Of a stretch of DNA of 8,219 nt, positions 6,602 through 8,219 are shown in pieces. The stretch covers positions 1 through 8,219 of the forward strand of contig JAUVQU010000099.1 of assembly GCA_030597965.1 (NCBI GenBank). The letters are read 5' to 3'. The notes under the pieces were generated by a model. It was not told the DNA's origin, ran no database searches, and saw nothing but the letters and a program-made list of their open reading frames with translations. Source of the stretch: Cellvibrionaceae bacterium. Its GTDB lineage: Bacteria > Pseudomonadota > Gammaproteobacteria > Pseudomonadales > Cellvibrionaceae. Position 1 is the stretch's first letter; each line of letters starts with the position of its first letter. Made by a program: the position numbers and the translations under genes.

Positions 6602-7360
6602 ATGCGCATTGCGGTTGTTACGCTATTTCCGGAAATGTTTGAAGCTATCAGCCAGTACGGTGTTAGCAGTAGAGCGATTAAGCAGGGTTTGGTGGAGCTG
6701 GAACTCTGGAACCCCAGAAGCTTCACCGCAGATCGACACCAAACGGTGGATGATCGCCCCTACGGTGGTGGCCCTGGCATGCTGATGATGATTCAGCCCC
6801 TGCGAGATGCCATTGAAGCTGCTAAAGCTTGGGCCTCAGATGATGAGGGTGATGCTAAGGTGGTGTATTTGTCACCTCAAGGACAAACGCTAACGCAAGC
6901 CAGAGCAACAGATTTGGCGGAGCAGCACAATTTAGTGTTGGTTGCCGGTCGTTATGAAGGCATTGATGAACGTTTGATCCAGTCGCACGTCGACGCTGAA
7001 ATATCCATAGGTGACTATGTGCTCAGTGGTGGTGAATTGGCGGCCATGGTGGTGGTAGACACAATAGTTCGATTGATTCCGGGTGCTTTAGGGCATGCAA
7101 AATCAGCTGAGCAAGACTCTTTTGTCGATGGGTTGTTGGACTGTCCACACTATACCCGTCCAGAAGTGTATGAAAATCAACAGGTACCGGATGTTTTGTT
7201 GTCGGGTAACCATGAAAAAATTCGCCGCTGGCGGTTGCAGCAGGCGTTGGGAAGAACCTGGCAGAGACGTCCGGATCTTCTCGAGAAGCTCGATTTAACG
7301 GCAGAGCAAAAAACGTTGCTTGAAACGTTTCAGCAAAAAGCCGAAGAGCAGGGCGAGTAA
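6602..7360 (+). CDS. trmD: tRNA (guanine37-N1)-methyltransferase TrmD
   Basis: SPOUT methyltransferase that uses S-adenosylmethionine to make m1G37 in tRNAs reading CNN-type codons and so prevents +1 frameshifting; it acts as a dimer. The 252-residue product is typical (E. coli 255). Landmarks: SAM and tRNA region TVDDRPYGGGPGMLMM (48-63); trefoil-knot segments VVYLSPQGQ (87-95), LVAGRYEGIDERLIQ (113-127) and SIGDYVLSGGELAAM (135-149); conserved Arg157; the presumed general base Asp172 in QDSF; then CPHYTRPEVY and the C-terminal tRNA-binding domain with LLSGNHEKIRRWRL and GRTWQRRPDLL. The ATG at 6602 has GAGGT (6591-6595) six bases upstream. Confidence 0.98.
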   Translation: MRIAVVTLFPEMFEAISQYGVSSRAIKQGLVELELWNPRSFTADRHQTVDDRPYGGGPGMLMMIQPLRDAIEAAKAWASDDEGDAKVVYLSPQGQTLTQARATDLAEQHNLVLVAGRYEGIDERLIQSHVDAEISIGDYVLSGGELAAMVVVDTIVRLIPGALGHAKSAEQDSFVDGLLDCPHYTRPEVYENQQVPDVLLSGNHEKIRRWRLQQALGRTWQRRPDLLEKLDLTAEQKTLLETFQQKAEEQGE

Positions 7361-7390
7361 ACAATTTATTTTTAAATGCCGGCCATGCCG

Positions 7391-7472
7391 CTTACACCTA
7401 TGCACGACTTGTTCGTGTAAGTGTCTGGGTTAACCGGGTTCTAGCTGTGAAGCTACATACTATCGATGCTTC
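7391..7472 (+). promoter_or_regulatory. Structured trmD-rplS spacer with alternative hairpins
   Basis: The 125-base gap before rplS holds several stems. CTTACAC (7391-7397) can pair with GTGTAAG (7415-7421). CACGA (7403-7407) can pair with TCGTG (7413-7417), competing for part of the same bases. TAGCT/AGCTA (7442-7446, 7451-7455) competes with GAAGC/GCTTC (7449-7453, 7468-7472). The last stem ends two bases before the rplS ribosome site (AGGAG 7475-7479). No T-run follows any stem. A translational control role is inference. Confidence 0.35.
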
Positions 7473-7485
7473 TTAGGAGCAAATC

Positions 7486-7836
7486 ATGAGCAAATTGATT
7501 CAAGAGATTGATCAAGAACAACTAAAAACTGACCTGCCAGCATTCGCCCCAGGCGACACTGTAGTAGTTCAGGTTAAAGTAAAAGAAGGTACACGTGAGC
7601 GTCTGCAGGCGTTCGAAGGTGTGATTATTGCTGTTCGCAACCGCGGCATCAACTCTGCTTTCACTGTGCGTAAAATCTCTCACGGTGTTGGTGTAGAGCG
7701 TACTTTCCAAACTCACAGCCCTATGGTTGACAGTATTGCTGTTAAGCGTCGCGGTGATGTGCGTCAGGCCAAGTTGTACTACTTGCGCGAACTGACTGGT
7801 AAAGCAGCACGTATTAAAGAGAAGTTGGGTAAATAA
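7486..7836 (+). CDS. rplS: 50S ribosomal protein L19
   Basis: Large-subunit ribosomal protein located at the 30S-50S interface near bridge contacts. The 116-residue product matches the family (E. coli 115) end to end: FAPGDTVVVQVKVKEGTRERLQAFEGVIIAVRNRG, then SAFTVRKISHGVGVERTFQTHSP, SIAVKRRGDVRQAKLYYLRE and the ending TGKAARIKEKLGK. The ATG at 7486 has a strong Shine-Dalgarno AGGAG (7475-7479) with six-base spacing, better than those of its operon partners. This fits the higher output expected of a ribosomal protein than of TrmD. It is the last gene of the operon, followed by a terminator. Confidence 0.98.
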   Translation: MSKLIQEIDQEQLKTDLPAFAPGDTVVVQVKVKEGTRERLQAFEGVIIAVRNRGINSAFTVRKISHGVGVERTFQTHSPMVDSIAVKRRGDVRQAKLYYLRELTGKAARIKEKLGK

Positions 7837-7865
7837 GCCATTTCTTTTTGATCAGCTCTTTAATC

Positions 7866-7897
7866 AAAAAAAGCCGGACTCAGCTCCGGTTTTTTTT
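7866..7897 (+). terminator. Rho-independent terminator after rplS
   Basis: A-run (7866-7872), stem GCCGGA (7873-7878) with TCCGGT (7885-7890, one G-U pair), six-base loop, then a T-run to 7897. The A-run and T-run extend the stem, so it may also work for a leftward transcript from the minus-strand gene at the right edge. It starts 30 bases after the rplS stop. Confidence 0.9.
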
Positions 7898-7992
7898 CGT
7901 CTGTTATTTATCGTCTGCAGGACAAATCCTTACAAATGGGGAGTTGCTTGTGTAGGAGCTCCCTTAAGAGGGCCTACTTTTGGTGCCCTGCA

Positions 7993-8004
7993 CACCCCGG
8001 GGTG
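7993..8004. repeat. Perfect 12-bp palindrome inside REP pair 1
   Basis: CACCCCGGGGTG is a perfect palindrome. It is flanked by a direct repeat ggtgccct (7982-7989 and 8001-8008), the second copy overlapping the palindrome. It belongs to the spacer of REP pair 1 and is absent from pair 2. Confidence 0.6.
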
Positions 8005-8011
8005 CCCTCTC

Positions 8012-8028
8012 TTGTTGCTACGCAACAA
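8012..8028. repeat. Perfect 7-bp hairpin inside REP pair 1
   Basis: TTGTTGC (8012-8018) and GCAACAA (8022-8028) pair exactly around the loop TAC. It lacks a GTAG head, so it is not a REP of the same class. It may be a different small repeat nested in the array. Confidence 0.55.
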
Positions 8029-8080
8029 TTCACCTTGAGCGAACCATTCACCAGCAGGGCTGGCTCCTACAAAAGAGGGC

Positions 8081-8160
8081 TGCTTGTGTAGGAGCTTGCC
8101 TTGCAAGCGAAGGGTATGGCAGGGTGTAACAACATCTCGCCAGCAGGGCTGGCTCCTACA
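8081..8160. repeat. REPIN-like inverted REP pair 2
   Basis: The left REP is GTAG (8088-8091) followed by a perfect stem GCTTGC/GCAAGC (8094-8099, 8103-8108) with loop CTT. The right REP is the inverted copy with stem CCAGC/GCTGG (8140-8144, 8148-8152), ending CTAC (8156-8159). GTAG to CTAC spans 72 bases, shorter than pair 1 (119). The left and right REPs differ in stem sequence but keep the GTAGGAGC head. Confidence 0.85.
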
Positions 8161-8182
8161 GGTCAAAAGTATGGGGAAAGGT

Positions 8183-8219
8183 TCAGTAGCTCAACTGCAC
8201 GCCGGTGATCAAACCATTA
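8183..8219 (-). CDS. C-terminal fragment of a probable outer-membrane beta-barrel protein
   Basis: The frame runs off the right edge; only eleven codons and a TGA stop (complement of 8183-8185) are visible, reading NGLITGVQLSY. The last residues alternate hydrophobic and polar (V-Q-L-S-Y) and end in an aromatic residue, which is the usual C-terminal signature of outer-membrane beta-barrels recognised by the BAM complex. The fragment is very short, so this is a hint, not an identification. Placement fits: REPs commonly sit between convergent gene ends, and the bidirectional-looking terminator at 7866-7897 would serve both sides. There is no other reason to call a gene here. Confidence 0.35.
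   Translation of the reverse strand, partial: NGLITGVQLSY

Larger units (their letters stand above)
7945..8071. repeat. REPIN-like inverted REP pair 1
   Basis: The left REP begins GTAGGAGCT (7952-7960) and the right REP is inverted, ending CTCCTAC (8064-8070), so GTAG tetranucleotides face outward. The right REP has a perfect stem CCAGC/GCTGG (8051-8055, 8059-8063) with loop AGG. The left REP is atypical: GTAGG+CCCT (7952-7956, 7961-7964) pair with AGGG+CCTAC (7969-7972, 7973-7977) around TAAG, with an AGCT bulge. The 16 bases at 7945-7960 recur exactly at 8081-8096, and the 21 bases at 8051-8071 recur exactly at 8140-8160. GTAG-headed REPs of this kind are known from Pseudomonas and relatives and are linked to RAYT (TnpA_REP) transposases. 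Confidence 0.8.

Noticed and set aside
7945..8160. CRISPR array
   Set aside because: Only two copies of each repeat, in inverted pairs with unequal spacing (136 and 89 bases), and no cas genes nearby; the GTAG heads identify REPs.
7930..8166. Minus-strand 78-codon open frame at the right end
   Set aside because: It is built almost wholly from the four REP units and their spacers, so it is repeat sequence with no coding signature.

Overview
The window is a conserved gammaproteobacterial chromosomal segment of moderate GC content. Six genes of the ffh / ypjD / corB / rpsP-rimM-trmD-rplS neighbourhood are in the arrangement I know from Pseudomonas and relatives. Protein details (S16, RimM, TrmD, L19 and Ffh all close to the E. 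coli versions) and GTAG-type REP repeats at the right end fit Pseudomonadales in the broad sense, including the marine cellvibrionad-like groups. I cannot name the genus.

Layout, left to right. (1) Bases 2-1321, plus strand: the C-terminal part of a GGDEF-EAL cyclic-di-GMP protein cut by the left edge. (2) Bases 1343-2614 and 2708-3514, minus strand: corB-like (CNNM/DUF21 + CBS pair + CorC_HlyC domain) and ypjD-like (CcsA-family membrane protein), probably one transcript reading away from ffh. (3) Bases 3515-3891: a divergent intergenic region with a strong imperfect inverted repeat and a likely ffh promoter. (4) Bases 3892-5322: ffh, the SRP54 GTPase, with an unusual Pro-Gly-Met repeat tail, closed by a clear terminator. 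(5) Bases 5379-5735: a long leader or intergenic stretch with two long imperfect hairpins ahead of rpsP. (6) Bases 5736-7836: rpsP-rimM-trmD-rplS (ribosomal protein S16, 30S maturation factor, tRNA m1G37 methyltransferase, ribosomal protein L19), closed by a terminator at 7866-7897. (7) Bases 7898-8182: two tandem REPIN-like inverted REP pairs and extra palindromes. (8) Bases 8183-8219, minus strand: probably the last 11 codons of a gene, with the C-terminal pattern of an outer-membrane beta-barrel.

The middle of the window is translation and protein-export machinery: Ffh targets nascent membrane proteins, RimM matures the 30S subunit that contains S16, TrmD protects the reading frame through tRNA m1G37, and L19 sits at the subunit interface. 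The coding content is ordinary and I see no new gene system, defence island or phage. The points worth a second look are non-coding: the structured rpsP leader, the inverted repeat upstream of ffh, the alternative hairpins before rplS, the inverted repeat before corB and the tandem REPINs. The remaining points are small protein oddities in Ffh and in the GGDEF-EAL protein.
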